NCBI GenBank assembly: GCA_002083395.1
Contig: LWDH01000011.1
Location: 41,271-105,270 of the forward strand
Direction of reading: 5' to 3'
DNA length: 64,000 nt
DNA from: Proteobacteria bacterium SG_bin4
GTDB lineage: Bacteria > Pseudomonadota > Gammaproteobacteria > Burkholderiales > Nitrosomonadaceae
The position numbers and the translations under genes were made by a program. Positions within the stretch are counted from its first letter, which is position 1; every line of letters starts with the position of its first letter. Of the stretch, positions 45,914 through 56,244 are shown piece after piece. The notes beneath the pieces were generated by a model. It saw only the letters and a list, made by a program, of their open reading frames with translations, was not told the origin of the DNA and did no database searches.

Positions 45914-48007
45914 TCAAGACACTTCCATTCCATTATGCCTCAATAACGCATCCAGCTCTGGTTCGCGTCCGCGAAAAGCAATAAATGACTCCAATGCAGA
46001 ACGGCTTCCACCCACGGCAAGAATTTCTTCAAGAAAGTGAGAACCTGTTGAGGCATTAACCACACCATCGGCAGCAGTTTCTTCGAACATGCTATAGGCA
46101 TCGGCTGATAGTACTTCCGCCCATTTATAACTGTAGTAACCAGCCGCATAGCCTCCTGCAAAAATATGCGCAAAGCTGTTCGGAAAACGATTAAAAGCTG
46201 GCGGGATAACCACCGCGACTTCACTACGGATATCATCAAGCAACTGCAATACTGTCTTATCGCCATGCGCTTTATACTCGAAATGCGCAAGCATATCAAA
46301 CAGCGCAAACTCAATCTGCCGCAGCATTTGCAATCCACTTTGAAAGTTTTTTGCCTTCAGCATCTTATCGAACAACATTCTGGGCAAGGTTTCTCCGGTG
46401 TCAATATGCTGGGTCATTCCAACTAGCACATCCCATTCCCAGCAAAAATTCTCCATAAATTGGCTCGGCAATTCGACTGCATCCCATTCCACGCCATTGA
46501 TACCGGATACCCCGAGATCTTCGACTTTCGTTAATAAATGATGCAATCCGTGTCCAAATTCGTGGAAAAGAACAATCACCTCCGCATGCGTGAATAATGC
46601 CGGACGCAATTGACCGTTTATTGCAACAGGCGCTGAGAAATTACACGTAAGATACGCAACAGGTATCTGTATCGATTGTTGCTCGGCCTCTTGTCCATCA
46701 ATCCGTCTGCGTGTAATCGCATCATCCATCCAGGCTCCGCCACGCTTATTTGGGCGCGCATATAAATCCAAATAAAATTGACCGATTAATTGGCCATCAG
46801 CATCATGAATATCAAAAAACTTAACATCGGGGTGCCAGCATTGGATATTACGCGTAGGATCCGCTTGGGTGATGCGGATACCATAGAGTTTTTCCACCAC
46901 GCTGAACATGCCAGTTAACACCCTGTTCTCAGGGAAGTATTGTTTAACTGCTTGGTCAGAAAATGCATAACGCTCTTCGCGTAGTTTCTCGCTAACATAA
47001 GCCAGATCCCAAGCTTCGAGTGTTGTCAGCTTTAATTTCTCCGCGGCAAATTCCTGCAGTGCTTGCAGATCCCGCATAGCGTGCGGTTTAGCTTTACCCG
47101 CCAATTTTCTCAAGAATTCTAGAACTTGCTGGGGAGACGTCGCCATTTTCGTAGCCAATGAAACTTCCGCATAATTTTTATAACCCAGCAACTGAGCCGC
47201 TTCCTGCCGGAGCTCCAATATTTTATTGATAAGCGGCATATTGTCTTTGCCTAGACCGGCTTGGTTATCAAATTCACTGGCTCGGGTTGCATACGCTCGA
47301 TACATCTGCTCACGAAGTATACGGTTATCCGCATATTGCATTACGGGCAGATAGGATGGCATATGCAGGGTAAATTTCCAGCCTTGCTTAGCATCCGCTG
47401 CCGCTAGCTGCTGCGCTGCTTCTAGCACATCTGCCGGAATACCTGCTACGGCTTCTTCATCTTCAATGATCAGCGAATAAGCATTGGTAGCATCCAGCAA
47501 GTTATCACTGAATTCGGAGGACAGCTTCGACAAATCTTCCTGGATTTGCAAAAACCGCTGCTTTTTCTCCACCGGCAATTCCGCACCTCCCAAACGAAAA
47601 TCTCTCAGCTCATTGTCTATGATTTTTTTGCGTGCCGGTGCCAGCTGTCGATATTCCTCGCTTGCTCGTAATTTCTTATATTTTTCGAATAACAGCACAT
47701 CTTGCGATAACTCGGCATAGAATTGCGTGATTGCTGGAAGATTGGCATTATAAACTTCACGTAATTGCGGACTATTCATGACCGCATTCAAGTGCGATAC
47801 CTGTCCCCAGGCTCGGGATAAACGTTCATTAGCATTTACAATCGGCTGGACAAATGCTTGCCAAGTCGGGGTACCGCCGTCCGTTTTTACTTTTTCGATT
47901 ACTGCGCGATTTTCTGCTAACAGTATCTCAATGGCTGACGTAATGTGCTCATTTTTAATATCGGCAAAACGCGGCAACCCGGAAAAATCTAATAAAGGAT
48001 TTGACAT
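45914..48007 (-). CDS. prlC: Oligopeptidase A (M3 metallopeptidase)
   Basis: A 697-aa zinc peptidase. The catalytic motif is LFHEFGHGLHH, with the third ligand in the following helix (NGVEWDAVELPSQFMENFCW). FYLDLYARPNKRGGAWM is the usual M3 segment before it. It cleaves short peptides, including released signal peptides, in the cytosol. No signal peptide is present. It stands alone, with 240 bp before mlaA and 83 bp after pyrC'. Confidence 0.95.
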   Translation of the reverse strand: MSNPLLDFSGLPRFADIKNEHITSAIEILLAENRAVIEKVKTDGGTPTWQAFVQPIVNANERLSRAWGQVSHLNAVMNSPQLREVYNANLPAITQFYAELSQDVLLFEKYKKLRASEEYRQLAPARKKIIDNELRDFRLGGAELPVEKKQRFLQIQEDLSKLSSEFSDNLLDATNAYSLIIEDEEAVAGIPADVLEAAQQLAAADAKQGWKFTLHMPSYLPVMQYADNRILREQMYRAYATRASEFDNQAGLGKDNMPLINKILELRQEAAQLLGYKNYAEVSLATKMATSPQQVLEFLRKLAGKAKPHAMRDLQALQEFAAEKLKLTTLEAWDLAYVSEKLREERYAFSDQAVKQYFPENRVLTGMFSVVEKLYGIRITQADPTRNIQCWHPDVKFFDIHDADGQLIGQFYLDLYARPNKRGGAWMDDAITRRRIDGQEAEQQSIQIPVAYLTCNFSAPVAINGQLRPALFTHAEVIVLFHEFGHGLHHLLTKVEDLGVSGINGVEWDAVELPSQFMENFCWEWDVLVGMTQHIDTGETLPRMLFDKMLKAKNFQSGLQMLRQIEFALFDMLAHFEYKAHGDKTVLQLLDDIRSEVAVVIPPAFNRFPNSFAHIFAGGYAAGYYSYKWAEVLSADAYSMFEETAADGVVNASTGSHFLEEILAVGGSRSALESFIAFRGREPELDALLRHNGMEVS

Positions 48008-48089
48008 AGAAATTTCAACTACTCAGTTAATAATGAATGATTAATTTATACGAGATTGCACAAAAATGTGCATTGAAGCATCACTGAAA

Positions 48090-49364
48090 TCAGTACTCAT
48101 AAACAATTTGACCGTTCACCAAGGTATATTTAATAACCCCAGGCAATTCCATTCCCATGAACGGGGTATTTTTCCCCTGGCTCGAAATCGCGGGTGAAGT
48201 CACCTTCCAATACTGATCCGGATCAAAAATACAAATATCCGCAGGGCTTCCAACCGATAGATGACCGGCATCAATCCCCAATATTTGGGCTGGTTCGGAA
48301 GTAATCTTAGCTAATACTTTCGCTAACGGCCAACGCATTTCTTGGCCCCATTTCAACGTAAGGGGCAACAACAATTCCACCCCCGTCGCACCGACTTCGG
48401 ATTGTCCAAATGGCAACAATTTCGCATCTTCATCAACCGGCGCATGATCCGAACAAATGGCATCGATAGTACCTGCCAACAAACCATAACGCAATGCATC
48501 CCGATCGCTGGAACTTCGCAACGGCGGCATCAGATGGCAGTTTGAATCAAAAAAACCGATATCCATATCCGATAAATGCAGATGATTAATCGATACATCA
48601 CATGTCACCGGCAATCCTTGCTGTTTCGCCACGCCGATCATTGCCAGGCCTTCGGCGCTGGAAATCCGGCACAAATGCACCCTCACACCCGTCTCTTTGG
48701 TCAGCAGAATGATATTAGAGATAGCCACAGTTTCAGCACAAACCGGAATAGTCGGCAAGCCCAAACGGGTTGCAACCTCTCCGTCATGAGCGACACCATC
48801 ACTCGTAAGACTGATATCTTGGGGACGTAACCACACGCTAAACCCGAATGTCGACGCATAGCGCATTGCTTGCATCAATACCCGCAAATTAACCAGCAAA
48901 CCATCCGGCTGCCCAAAAACCACACACCCGGCATCATTTAACTCGGCCATTTCCGTCAATCGCTCGCCCTTTAACCCTTGTGTCAAGGCGCCAATCGGGT
49001 AAACATGCGCCTGATTCAGACTTTTAGCGCGATGTTTCAGCATTTCCACCAAACCGGGTTCATCCAGCGGCGGATCGGTGTCCGGCGGGCAAGCAATACT
49101 GGTCACACCCCCGGCAACCGCTGCATTCATTTCGGACTCCAAAGTTGCCTTATACTCAAACCCGGGTTCGCGCAAACGCACGGACAGATCAACCAGCCCC
49201 GGACACACGATCAATGATTGCGCATCGATGACACGATTCGCCTGAAATTCATGCGGCGCTGCACCGATGGTTAAAATTTTGCCTTTGGATATGAACAGGT
49301 CTTGAATACCATCAACCCCATTCTTAGGATCAATCAGCCGTCCGTTTTTAATATGAATTTTCAT
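48090..49364 (-). CDS. Dihydroorotase-like, probably non-catalytic PyrC'
   Basis: A 424-aa protein with the dihydroorotase fold (MKIHIKNGRLIDPKNGVDG, AGGVTSIACPPDTDPPLDEP, ICSDHAPVDEDAKLLPF). The metal-binding HxH of true enzymes is replaced: DLSVRLREPG has Ser and Arg where DxHvHlREPG has both His. It lies 9 bp after pyrB. The same arrangement in Pseudomonas gives an inactive PyrC' that is needed to assemble active ATCase. That role is inferred here; a catalytic pyrC should exist elsewhere in the genome. Confidence 0.88.
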   Translation of the reverse strand: MKIHIKNGRLIDPKNGVDGIQDLFISKGKILTIGAAPHEFQANRVIDAQSLIVCPGLVDLSVRLREPGFEYKATLESEMNAAVAGGVTSIACPPDTDPPLDEPGLVEMLKHRAKSLNQAHVYPIGALTQGLKGERLTEMAELNDAGCVVFGQPDGLLVNLRVLMQAMRYASTFGFSVWLRPQDISLTSDGVAHDGEVATRLGLPTIPVCAETVAISNIILLTKETGVRVHLCRISSAEGLAMIGVAKQQGLPVTCDVSINHLHLSDMDIGFFDSNCHLMPPLRSSSDRDALRYGLLAGTIDAICSDHAPVDEDAKLLPFGQSEVGATGVELLLPLTLKWGQEMRWPLAKVLAKITSEPAQILGIDAGHLSVGSPADICIFDPDQYWKVTSPAISSQGKNTPFMGMELPGVIKYTLVNGQIVYEY

Positions 49365-49373
49365 CGTATAACG

Positions 49374-50327
49374 TTAAGCACCCGCCAAGATAGACATCAC
49401 TGCCATGCGAACAGCAATACCGAATGTCACCTGCGGCAAAATCACCGATTGCGCGCCGTCGGCGACAGCCGAATCGATCTCTACCCCTCGATTCATCGGC
49501 CCGGGGTGCATGACAATCGCATCGCGCCGCGCCAGGGATAGTTTCTCCGGGGTCAATCCGTAATATTTGAAATATTCCTCAGCACTGGGTAAATTGGCGC
49601 CCTTCATCCGCTCATTTTGCAGGCGCAACATCATTAACACATCGATATCCTTCAGCCCTTTCGACATGTCGTGGTAAACATGCACACCAAGACGCTCGAC
49701 CATTTTCGGGAGCAATGTTTTTGGTGCAATCACACGTACTTCCGGCACCCCCAAAGTAGTTAGCGCATGGATCTGCGAACGCGCTACCCTGGAATGCAGG
49801 ATATCCCCGATTATCGCAACACGCAGGCTGCGGAAATCCTGTTTATAACGGCGGATCGTGAACATGTCCAGTAACGCTTGCGTCGGATGCGCATGACTGC
49901 CATCACCCGCATTAATGACATGGATGTCCGAACGAACATGTCTTGCAATTAAATGAGCCGCGCCGCTCTGCGCATGCCGGACAACAAACATGTCGGCATT
50001 CATTGCCGAGAGGTTATTCACGGTATCGAGCAATGTTTCACCTTTCGATTGCGCCGATACCGCGATATTCAAATTGATGACATCCGCTGACAATCGCTTT
50101 GCAGCAATTTCAAACGTTGTTCGAGTACGCGTACTGGGTTCGAAAAACAGATTGAAGATCGATTTACCCCGAAGCAAAGGGATTTTTTTAACATCCCGCT
50201 CGGTCACGCCCACAAATGATTCCGCAGTATCCAGAATATTCAGCAAAATCGAAGCCGGCAAACCTTCCGTGGTCAGCAAATGCTGCAACACGCCATGCTC
50301 ATCCAACTGTGGATTTCTATTAATCAT
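49374..50327 (-). CDS. pyrB: Aspartate carbamoyltransferase catalytic subunit
   Basis: A 317-aa ATCase. The carbamoyl-phosphate motif [19 protein letters not shown] is complete, and [12 protein letters not shown] and [13 protein letters not shown] are the further substrate loops. It catalyses the first committed step of pyrimidine synthesis. It overlaps pyrR by 4 bp and precedes pyrC'. No pyrI regulatory subunit is present, in line with the PyrB-PyrC' type of enzyme. Confidence 0.97.
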   Translation of the reverse strand: MINRNPQLDEHGVLQHLLTTEGLPASILLNILDTAESFVGVTERDVKKIPLLRGKSIFNLFFEPSTRTRTTFEIAAKRLSADVINLNIAVSAQSKGETLLDTVNNLSAMNADMFVVRHAQSGAAHLIARHVRSDIHVINAGDGSHAHPTQALLDMFTIRRYKQDFRSLRVAIIGDILHSRVARSQIHALTTLGVPEVRVIAPKTLLPKMVERLGVHVYHDMSKGLKDIDVLMMLRLQNERMKGANLPSAEEYFKYYGLTPEKLSLARRDAIVMHPGPMNRGVEIDSAVADGAQSVILPQVTFGIAVRMAVMSILAGA

Positions 50328-50842
50328 TCAGAGAGATTCTTATCGTATAGATCAAAACTCAATTTCCCGTTTTCATCACGCTTGAGTTCCAACATCTTAT
50401 CCGCTGGCAATGCGAGCTCGATCCCGACATATTGCGCAGCAATCGGCAATTCCCTGCCTCCGCGATCTACCAGAGCCGCCAAACTGATTGAGGCAGGGCG
50501 GCCATAATCGAATAACTCGTTGATCGCTGCGCGAATCGTACGCCCGGTATTCAACACATCGTCCACCAGCAAAATATCCGCCCCCTCAACTTCAAAGGGT
50601 ATTTCTGAAGGCTTCGTTTGTGAGTGCAAGCCGATCTTGTCAAAATCATCCCGGTAAAAAGATGCACTGAGTATGCCAAACGGCTTCGCAATAGCCAATT
50701 CCCGGTGCAACCGCTCCACCAGCCAGACGCCGCCCGTACGAATACCCACCAGTGAAAAATCCTTCGATCGATTCACTCGAATTTTTTGTGCAAAGCTTCT
50801 GAAAACTTCCTCAGCGTCTGGTAGTTGCATGTTGTTCATCAA
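50324..50842 (-). CDS. pyrR: Bifunctional pyrimidine operon regulator/uracil phosphoribosyltransferase
   Basis: A 172-aa type I phosphoribosyltransferase. The PRPP loop is [19 protein letters not shown], and [15 protein letters not shown] the conserved N-terminal part. In firmicutes PyrR binds pyr mRNA; in Gram-negatives its regulatory role is less certain, and no attenuator was identified here. It overlaps ruvX by 32 bp and pyrB by 4 bp, so ruvX-pyrR-pyrB-pyrC' is one transcript. Confidence 0.93.
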   Translation of the reverse strand: MMNNMQLPDAEEVFRSFAQKIRVNRSKDFSLVGIRTGGVWLVERLHRELAIAKPFGILSASFYRDDFDKIGLHSQTKPSEIPFEVEGADILLVDDVLNTGRTIRAAINELFDYGRPASISLAALVDRGGRELPIAAQYVGIELALPADKMLELKRDENGKLSFDLYDKNLSE

Positions 50843-51305
50843 AAAATGATTGCAGAATTTGTTGCGCAGAAAATTGGTCCAACAAAGGTTTTTGCTTTAT
50901 TCCGAATATCCCGGCCGCATTTAAAGAAACGCTTGCGACTTCACTGGTATACCGCTCATCAATCATAACCACTTTAATTTTAAACCGGCCCTCTAATCGG
51001 CGCGCAAAACGCTGACTAAGGTGCGTCAGCTCATGTACGGTACCGTCACTATGCACGGGCAATCCTACCACCAGCAACACAGGCTGCCAGGTTTCAATCA
51101 ATGCTGCAATCTTGGCAAAGCGCCGCTCCGTCACTTCCGTGTCAATGGTCGATAGCGGATTTGCTACACCTAGCGCCGTATTGCCTATCGCAACACCAAT
51201 ACGCTTTTTGCCAAAATCAAAAGCCAAAACGACCCCGTCAGACAATTGTTTCTCTGTTTGTTGATACACGGCAAAACTTCGGGGAAAACAATCCGTCACC
51301 GTCAC
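50811..51305 (-). CDS. ruvX: Putative pre-16S rRNA nuclease / Holliday junction resolvase
   Basis: A 164-aa YqgF protein with an RNase H-like fold. VLAFDFGKKRIGVAIGN has the first catalytic Asp, LLVVGLPVHSDGT the central strand, and VVMIDERYTSEVA the second acidic site. It matures 16S rRNA ends and/or acts on DNA junctions. The N-terminal 25 residues before LSDGVV are an extension. It follows yqgE by 9 bp, an order common in proteobacteria. Confidence 0.93.
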   Translation of the reverse strand: MTVTDCFPRSFAVYQQTEKQLSDGVVLAFDFGKKRIGVAIGNTALGVANPLSTIDTEVTERRFAKIAALIETWQPVLLVVGLPVHSDGTVHELTHLSQRFARRLEGRFKIKVVMIDERYTSEVASVSLNAAGIFGIKQKPLLDQFSAQQILQSFFDEQHATTRR

Positions 51306-51314
51306 GACGAATTG

Positions 51315-51875
51315 TTATGCATGCCCGACTTCATTGGAGATATTCGCGTCATGAATCCCCAACAACTGCATTGCTGCCGGCAGCCGCTCCTCGGATGGCA
51401 AGTCAAATAAAACATCAGCCGTGGCCGGTACGGTCAGCCATGCATTTTGCGCTAATTCATGCTCGATTTGGCCAGCAGCCCAGCCCGCGTAGCCCATTGC
51501 TATAAGAACTTGATCCGGACCTTCTGCATTCGCAATTGCTTTCAAAATATCCAGAGATGTCGTCAACCCCACTTCCTTATTCACTACAAGCGTCGATTGC
51601 CAGTTTCCTATAGGATGATGCAATACAAATCCGCAATCCAATTGCACTGGGCCACCGAACAATACCGGTATTGCTTCGGCTGGTGAAACGGTTTGCGGAA
51701 TTCCAAGCTGTTTAAAAAGATTCACCAATGTAAGATCTGTAGGACGGTTGATGACAATCCCGAGCGCCCCTTGTTCGTTATGCTCACAAATATACGTCAA
51801 TGTCTTGGAAAAAACAGTGTCCACCATTGTTGGCATCGCAATCAAAAAATGGTGTGTCAAATTGACATTTTTCAT
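51315..51875 (-). CDS. yqgE: YqgE/AlgH family protein (DUF179)
   Basis: A 186-aa protein. [57 protein letters not shown] and [20 protein letters not shown] are all highly conserved in the family. AlgH affects alginate gene expression in Pseudomonas, but its molecular function is unknown. It is the first gene of the yqgE-ruvX-pyrR-pyrB-pyrC' row. Confidence 0.95.
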   Translation of the reverse strand: MKNVNLTHHFLIAMPTMVDTVFSKTLTYICEHNEQGALGIVINRPTDLTLVNLFKQLGIPQTVSPAEAIPVLFGGPVQLDCGFVLHHPIGNWQSTLVVNKEVGLTTSLDILKAIANAEGPDQVLIAMGYAGWAAGQIEHELAQNAWLTVPATADVLFDLPSEERLPAAMQLLGIHDANISNEVGHA

Positions 51876-51942
51876 AGCAAAGACTCTAAATTGTGACGTG
51901 AATATCCATTGCTTAACTTCCCGTCTAAATCACGAAGTTAGC

Positions 51943-52569
51943 TTATACCCAATATGACGTATGAGTCATTACTTTTGATCCAAGTTTCATCGTAATTTTT
52001 ATTGGGAGCGGCAATTCCGCCCCACCATAAGACAACGCCATTGTTGCGTGGCTCGCTTCATCAATTTTCATTTGCGTGACAATTGCACGGCTTTTTTCAT
52101 CCTGATCGGGTAAACGTTGCAAATGTCCCGCCAAGTGTTCCCCTACTTGATGCTCGGTTTCCGCAAGAAACCCGAGATTCCATTTATCCCCCAGCAATCC
52201 AGCGATAACACCGATTGTAAACGATCCGCCATACCATAATGGATTCAAAAAACTTTTACGGCCACCCAGCTCCGCAATCCGGCGTTCAGTCCATGCCAGA
52301 TGTTCCGTTTCTTCTCTGGCTGCCTGCATCAAGGTCTGCTGCACCACTTCGTTTCGCGCCGTTAAACCTTGCCCTTGGTACAGGGCTTGAGCACAAACCT
52401 CACCAACATGATTAATCCGCATCAACGCGCATGAAAGCCTTTTCTCAGCATCGGTCAAATCGGCTTCCGGCAAATTATTGCCGGGCACAGGCCGGGCGGT
52501 TTGAGCCGGGGTCAATAAAGTCCGCAAAGCGCTATCAAAGCCAATGATTAATTTATCAATATTGATCAT
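51943..52569 (-). CDS. coq7: Demethoxyubiquinone hydroxylase Coq7
   Basis: A 208-aa di-iron hydroxylase of late ubiquinone synthesis. [17 protein letters not shown] and [20 protein letters not shown] give the first Glu and ExxH ligand set, and [14 protein letters not shown] with [12 protein letters not shown] the second. The N-terminal 30 residues are variable. It probably is monocistronic. This is the enzyme type found in many betaproteobacteria in place of UbiF. Confidence 0.96.
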   Translation of the reverse strand: MINIDKLIIGFDSALRTLLTPAQTARPVPGNNLPEADLTDAEKRLSCALMRINHVGEVCAQALYQGQGLTARNEVVQQTLMQAAREETEHLAWTERRIAELGGRKSFLNPLWYGGSFTIGVIAGLLGDKWNLGFLAETEHQVGEHLAGHLQRLPDQDEKSRAIVTQMKIDEASHATMALSYGGAELPLPIKITMKLGSKVMTHTSYWV

Positions 52570-52673
52570 AATCTTTAAAATCCACGTAAGGAAAGAAAGG
52601 TTCTACTGCGACACAGGGCGGTTATTCAAGTATCTGGAATCTCTGAGATACCCCGACTAAAAATCTGTTTTTA

Positions 52674-53957
52674 TTATAATTCCAAACCCATCTGTCTTGC
52701 CAGTAATGTAACCGGATGCAATACTTCAACCTCTATTCCATTTTCGCGCAATCCGTTTGCGATATGCATGCTGCACCCAACATTTGACGTTACCAAGTAG
52801 CGGATTCCACTCTCCTTGATCGCAGCGATCTTGTCATTGCGCAACATTTCCGAGATTTCCGGTTGATCTATAAAGTAAGTTCCGGCAGCACCGCAACACT
52901 GATCATTACGAGCTAATGGCAATACCTGCGCGCCAGGTATGCGTTCGAGCAATTGGTACGGATATCGCCGCCCATCGTGCACGTTACGAAGACTGCAAGG
53001 ATCATGCACTAGAATCTTCTCCGCCAACGGGGTAATTTCAATACACTCCCATCCTTCACTGAATACAAGAAACTGACTGATGTCGATTATCCGGCCGTTG
53101 CGCTTGTCAACGCCGGACTCGATCAGTTGCGTTGCACATCCGGATGCCGTACTGATAATAGCTTGAATATGGGAACCGGCAAAGGCAGTTTGATTCTTTC
53201 TCGCAAATAAGCCGGCTTCATTGATCGCGCCGCGATGCTGATGCAACGCACCACAGCAAGTCTGATCGTTGGGCACATGCACGGTATAACCCAAGTGATT
53301 CAACACAGCGATACTCGCATTTAATGTTGTAACATCGGTCAGCCTTGCCACACAGCCCAAAAACAATCCAACCTCGCCGCGACAATTTCCAATCGCGGGA
53401 TATTGCTTCTGCCATTGATTCCCGGTTGTAGCTTCGCTTTTTTTTACTGCCGCAAGCGGAAACTTTACCGGCGGAAGTTGCGACACCAACTTAAGCAACG
53501 TATTGTCCGCTAGAAATTTTATTTTGCTGGCCAAATGAAACAAGCCTTTTCCTTGCGCCGAAGAAAATAAGCGGCGCAAGTAATCCAGCCGAACCGGATG
53601 AGACAGCAACAACCGCAAGAACCAATCTTGCAGACTTGTTCCTCCGCCTGAATTATCAATTTTTGATTGCCGTATCAGATGCCGCGCTTCATCGATCAAT
53701 ACGCCATAACGGACATCATTCGGACAAACAGCCTCGCATGCCCGGCATGTCAAGCACCGGTCCATATGCTGTATAAATTTCGAATTTAGCGGAATCCGGT
53801 TACTGGCAACCCCGTTCATTAAAGCAATACGCCCGCGCGGAGAGTCGGCTTCCGATTTCAGCAATCGATAGGTTGGACAATGCGGCAAACATAATCCGCA
53901 AGATACACATCGATTGGATTCTTCAATAATTTTATTTTTTGTTATGTTTTGAGACAA
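52674..53957 (-). CDS. glcF: Glycolate oxidase iron-sulfur subunit
   Basis: A 427-aa protein. Two 4Fe-4S clusters are bound by CVSCGLCLPHCPTYRLL (after SNR) and CLTCRACEAVCPNDVRYG. Two CCG domains follow, with CCGALHQHRG and NDQCCGAAGTYFI. This is the GlcF subunit that passes electrons from the flavin subunits GlcD and GlcE to quinone during glycolate oxidation. glcD and glcE are not adjacent. In an autotroph it would serve photorespiration-like glycolate salvage; that is inference. Confidence 0.93.
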   Translation of the reverse strand: MSQNITKNKIIEESNRCVSCGLCLPHCPTYRLLKSEADSPRGRIALMNGVASNRIPLNSKFIQHMDRCLTCRACEAVCPNDVRYGVLIDEARHLIRQSKIDNSGGGTSLQDWFLRLLLSHPVRLDYLRRLFSSAQGKGLFHLASKIKFLADNTLLKLVSQLPPVKFPLAAVKKSEATTGNQWQKQYPAIGNCRGEVGLFLGCVARLTDVTTLNASIAVLNHLGYTVHVPNDQTCCGALHQHRGAINEAGLFARKNQTAFAGSHIQAIISTASGCATQLIESGVDKRNGRIIDISQFLVFSEGWECIEITPLAEKILVHDPCSLRNVHDGRRYPYQLLERIPGAQVLPLARNDQCCGAAGTYFIDQPEISEMLRNDKIAAIKESGIRYLVTSNVGCSMHIANGLRENGIEVEVLHPVTLLARQMGLEL

Positions 53958-54048
53958 TTAAACAATTCTTTTAGAAAATGGCGATTTATCGCAGTGTTAT
54001 CTATCCTTACAAACCAGAACATGATACCAACCAAAGGCATCTTATTAC

Positions 54049-54078
54049 TTGTCAATTTTATGAAAATTATTGTAAAAT
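54049..54078 (+). promoter_or_regulatory. Likely sigma-70 promoter of the rpsP operon
   Basis: TTGTCA at 54049-54054 and TAAAAT at 54073-54078 are 18 bp apart and lie 35 bp before the rpsP ATG. This position also argues that the longer in-frame opening back to 53978 is not translated. Confidence 0.6.
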
Positions 54079-54112
54079 TAAAGATTACATAATACTTTTG
54101 CTACAAAATTCT

Positions 54113-54388
54113 ATGGTTATTATCAGATTGGCGCGCGGTGGTGCAAAAAAACGTCCTTTTTTTAACATGGTGGTTGCGAACTCACGTTCACCTCGTGATG
54201 GTCGATTTTTAGAACGTATTGGATTTTATAACCCCAGAGCAGCAGGTGGTGAAGAACCGCTGCGAGTTCAGTTGGATAGAGTTGCGTACTGGCAATCTCA
54301 AGGTGCGCAATTATCGTCAACCGTATCCCGGCTCGTCAAACAATTTGTCGCCAGCAAAGAAGCTTCCTTCGGCAACACCAACAAATAA
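54113..54388 (+). CDS. rpsP: 30S ribosomal protein S16
   Basis: A 91-aa S16. [20 protein letters not shown] and [14 protein letters not shown] are invariant family motifs. The frame is open back to 53978, but the conserved start is the ATG at 54113, downstream of the promoter. It binds 16S rRNA early in 30S assembly. It leads the rpsP-rimM-trmD-rplS operon. Confidence 0.97.
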   Translation: MVIIRLARGGAKKRPFFNMVVANSRSPRDGRFLERIGFYNPRAAGGEEPLRVQLDRVAYWQSQGAQLSSTVSRLVKQFVASKEASFGNTNK

Positions 54389-54401
54389 GCCAACTGAATC
54401 G

Positions 54402-54914
54402 ATGGTCATCATGGGCCATATCATGGGTCCATTTGGTGTATATGGTTGGATAAAGATAAATCCATATACGGAACTCATTGATGGCCTCATGGATTATTCT
54501 ACCTGGTGGCTCGGCAACGATAATATAGAATGGCAGCAAGTGCATGTAACAGACGGTCATATTAATGGCCAAGCATTGGTAGTGCAATTAAGAGAATACA
54601 CTGATCGTACGCAAGCTACAAAACTTAAAGGATTGCAGGTTGCAATTCCGAGAAGCCAGTTACCAGCGCTTTCTCAAGACGGCACAGATGGTTACTACTG
54701 GTCTGATTTAATCGGGGTTGAAGTTATTAATTTAAAAGGTGAGCGGTTAGGTAACGTTGTCGGTTTGTTTGAAACGGGCGCCAACGATGTGTTACGTGTT
54801 CAAGCAACTGATAGAGAACAAAAAGAAATCCTCATTCCTTTTATTGAGCAGTTTGTTATTGAAGTAAATCTGAAACTTTCCAGAATTACGGTTGATTGGG
54901 GCATAGATTATTAA
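54402..54914 (+). CDS. rimM: Ribosome maturation factor RimM
   Basis: A 170-aa protein. MGHIMGPFGVYGWIKINPYT is the RimM N-terminal domain, and DGYYWSDLIGVEVINLKGER, FETGANDVLRVQ and EILIPFIEQFVIEV form the PRC-barrel domain. It binds S19 and supports maturation of the 30S head. The ATG at 54402 is chosen since the frame upstream overlaps rpsP. It lies 13 bp after rpsP and 11 bp before trmD. Confidence 0.97.
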   Translation: MVIMGHIMGPFGVYGWIKINPYTELIDGLMDYSTWWLGNDNIEWQQVHVTDGHINGQALVVQLREYTDRTQATKLKGLQVAIPRSQLPALSQDGTDGYYWSDLIGVEVINLKGERLGNVVGLFETGANDVLRVQATDREQKEILIPFIEQFVIEVNLKLSRITVDWGIDY

Positions 54915-54925
54915 GGTAATCAATA

Positions 54926-55699
54926 ATGCCTTTTGAATGCGATGTCATCACGTTATTTCCAGAAATGTTCGATGCCGTTACCAATTACGGTGTAACAGGA
55001 AAGGCTTTCAGAAACGGTATTATCAACCTTAATACTTGGAATCCGCGTAGCTTTGCATACGATAATCGTCATAGCGTGGATGACAGCCCCTACGGTGGAG
55101 GGCCAGGTATGGTGATGATGGCGCAGCCGTTGGAGGATGCCATTGTTCAAGCAAGAGCGAGACAAACCGGATTAGGCATCTCGCAAACCGTAGTGGCTTA
55201 TATGACGCCCCAGGGAAACCGGCTTGATCATCATAAGGTTACAACACTGAGCAAGATGCCGGGCCTGATTTTATTATGCGGCCGCTATGAGGGTATTGAC
55301 GAACGTTTAATCAGCCGCCAAGTGGATATGGAAATCTCCATTGGTGATTATGTTGTTTCCGGCGGCGAGTTAGCCGCAATGGTTCTAATTGATTGTATCA
55401 TTAGACAAATACCGGGTAGCTTGGGTGATCCGGAATCGGCAAATCAAGATTCATTTGTTGATGGATTACTGGATTTCCCGCATTACACGCGCCCCGAGGT
55501 ATATGAAGGTGATCATGTCCCTGAAATATTGATGTCTGGAAATCACGCGCAAATCCGGCGTTGGCGTTTGCAGCAGGCACTGGGTAGAACATGGTTAAAA
55601 CGCCCGGATCTATTGGAGCGAAAATTAGAACAGTGCGGCATAACCTTAGACGAGAAAGAATTGTTGGAAGAATTTAAACAGACTTGTAAATTTAGATAG
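54926..55699 (+). CDS. trmD: tRNA (guanine-N1)-methyltransferase
   Basis: A 257-aa SPOUT methyltransferase that makes m1G37. [37 protein letters not shown] and [17 protein letters not shown] form the knotted SAM site, and the catalytic Asp is in [12 protein letters not shown]. It prevents frameshifts on CNN and other codons. It stands in the canonical operon between rimM and rplS. Confidence 0.98.
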   Translation: MPFECDVITLFPEMFDAVTNYGVTGKAFRNGIINLNTWNPRSFAYDNRHSVDDSPYGGGPGMVMMAQPLEDAIVQARARQTGLGISQTVVAYMTPQGNRLDHHKVTTLSKMPGLILLCGRYEGIDERLISRQVDMEISIGDYVVSGGELAAMVLIDCIIRQIPGSLGDPESANQDSFVDGLLDFPHYTRPEVYEGDHVPEILMSGNHAQIRRWRLQQALGRTWLKRPDLLERKLEQCGITLDEKELLEEFKQTCKFR

Positions 55700-55721
55700 C
55701 ATCAGCAGAGAGGAGAAGGAA

Positions 55722-56138
55722 ATGAATATTATTGAACAATTAGAAGCAGAAGAAATAAAACGCCTAAACAAAGAAATACCTGATTTCTCCCCGGGCGATA
55801 CTATCATTGTCAACGTGAATGTGGTTGAAGGCGATCGCAAACGTGTACAAGCGTATGAAGGAGTTGTTATCGCGAAGCGCAATCGCGGCCTCAATTCAGC
55901 TTTTACAGTTCGCAAGATTTCAAGTGGAGAAGGCGTGGAGCGTACTTTTCAAACATATTCTCCATTAATATCAAGCATTGAAATCAAACGCCGTGGCGCC
56001 GTTCGCCGCGCAAAACTGTATTACTTGAGAGATCGCGCAGGCAAATCCGCCCGTATTCGCGAGAAACTTCCAGCCCGTCTTGGCAGCAACACTACCAATA
56101 GCACACCAGTAGAACAAGACGCCGCCGCATCAGAATAA
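55722..56138 (+). CDS. rplS: 50S ribosomal protein L19
   Basis: A 138-aa L19. [39 protein letters not shown] and [20 protein letters not shown] are conserved. It sits at the 30S-50S interface. A purine-rich ribosome site (AGAGGAGAAGGAA) precedes the ATG. About 20 residues at the end ([12 protein letters not shown]) are a variable extension. It closes the operon, and a clear terminator follows. Confidence 0.98.
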   Translation: MNIIEQLEAEEIKRLNKEIPDFSPGDTIIVNVNVVEGDRKRVQAYEGVVIAKRNRGLNSAFTVRKISSGEGVERTFQTYSPLISSIEIKRRGAVRRAKLYYLRDRAGKSARIREKLPARLGSNTTNSTPVEQDAAASE

Positions 56139-56181
56139 GCAACGCAGCAAAAGCAGTAGAAAGTCCAATCACATCAATAAA

Positions 56182-56220
56182 AAATCCCCGTCATTATTCC
56201 TAATAAACTGACGGGGATTT
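56182..56220. terminator. Rho-independent terminator between rplS and arsC
   Basis: A perfect 12-bp inverted repeat (56182-56193 with 56209-56220, core ATCCCCGTCA) has a 15-nt loop and A/T-rich flanks. It lies 43 bp after rplS and 24 bp beyond the end of the convergent arsC, so it can serve both. Confidence 0.9.
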
Positions 56221-56244
56221 GATAGTTAGCCACTGTTCCTTATC

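Noticed and set aside
53978..54112. 45-codon N-terminal extension of rpsP
   Set aside because: S16 starts at the conserved MVIIRL (54113), and the likely promoter lies inside the extension.
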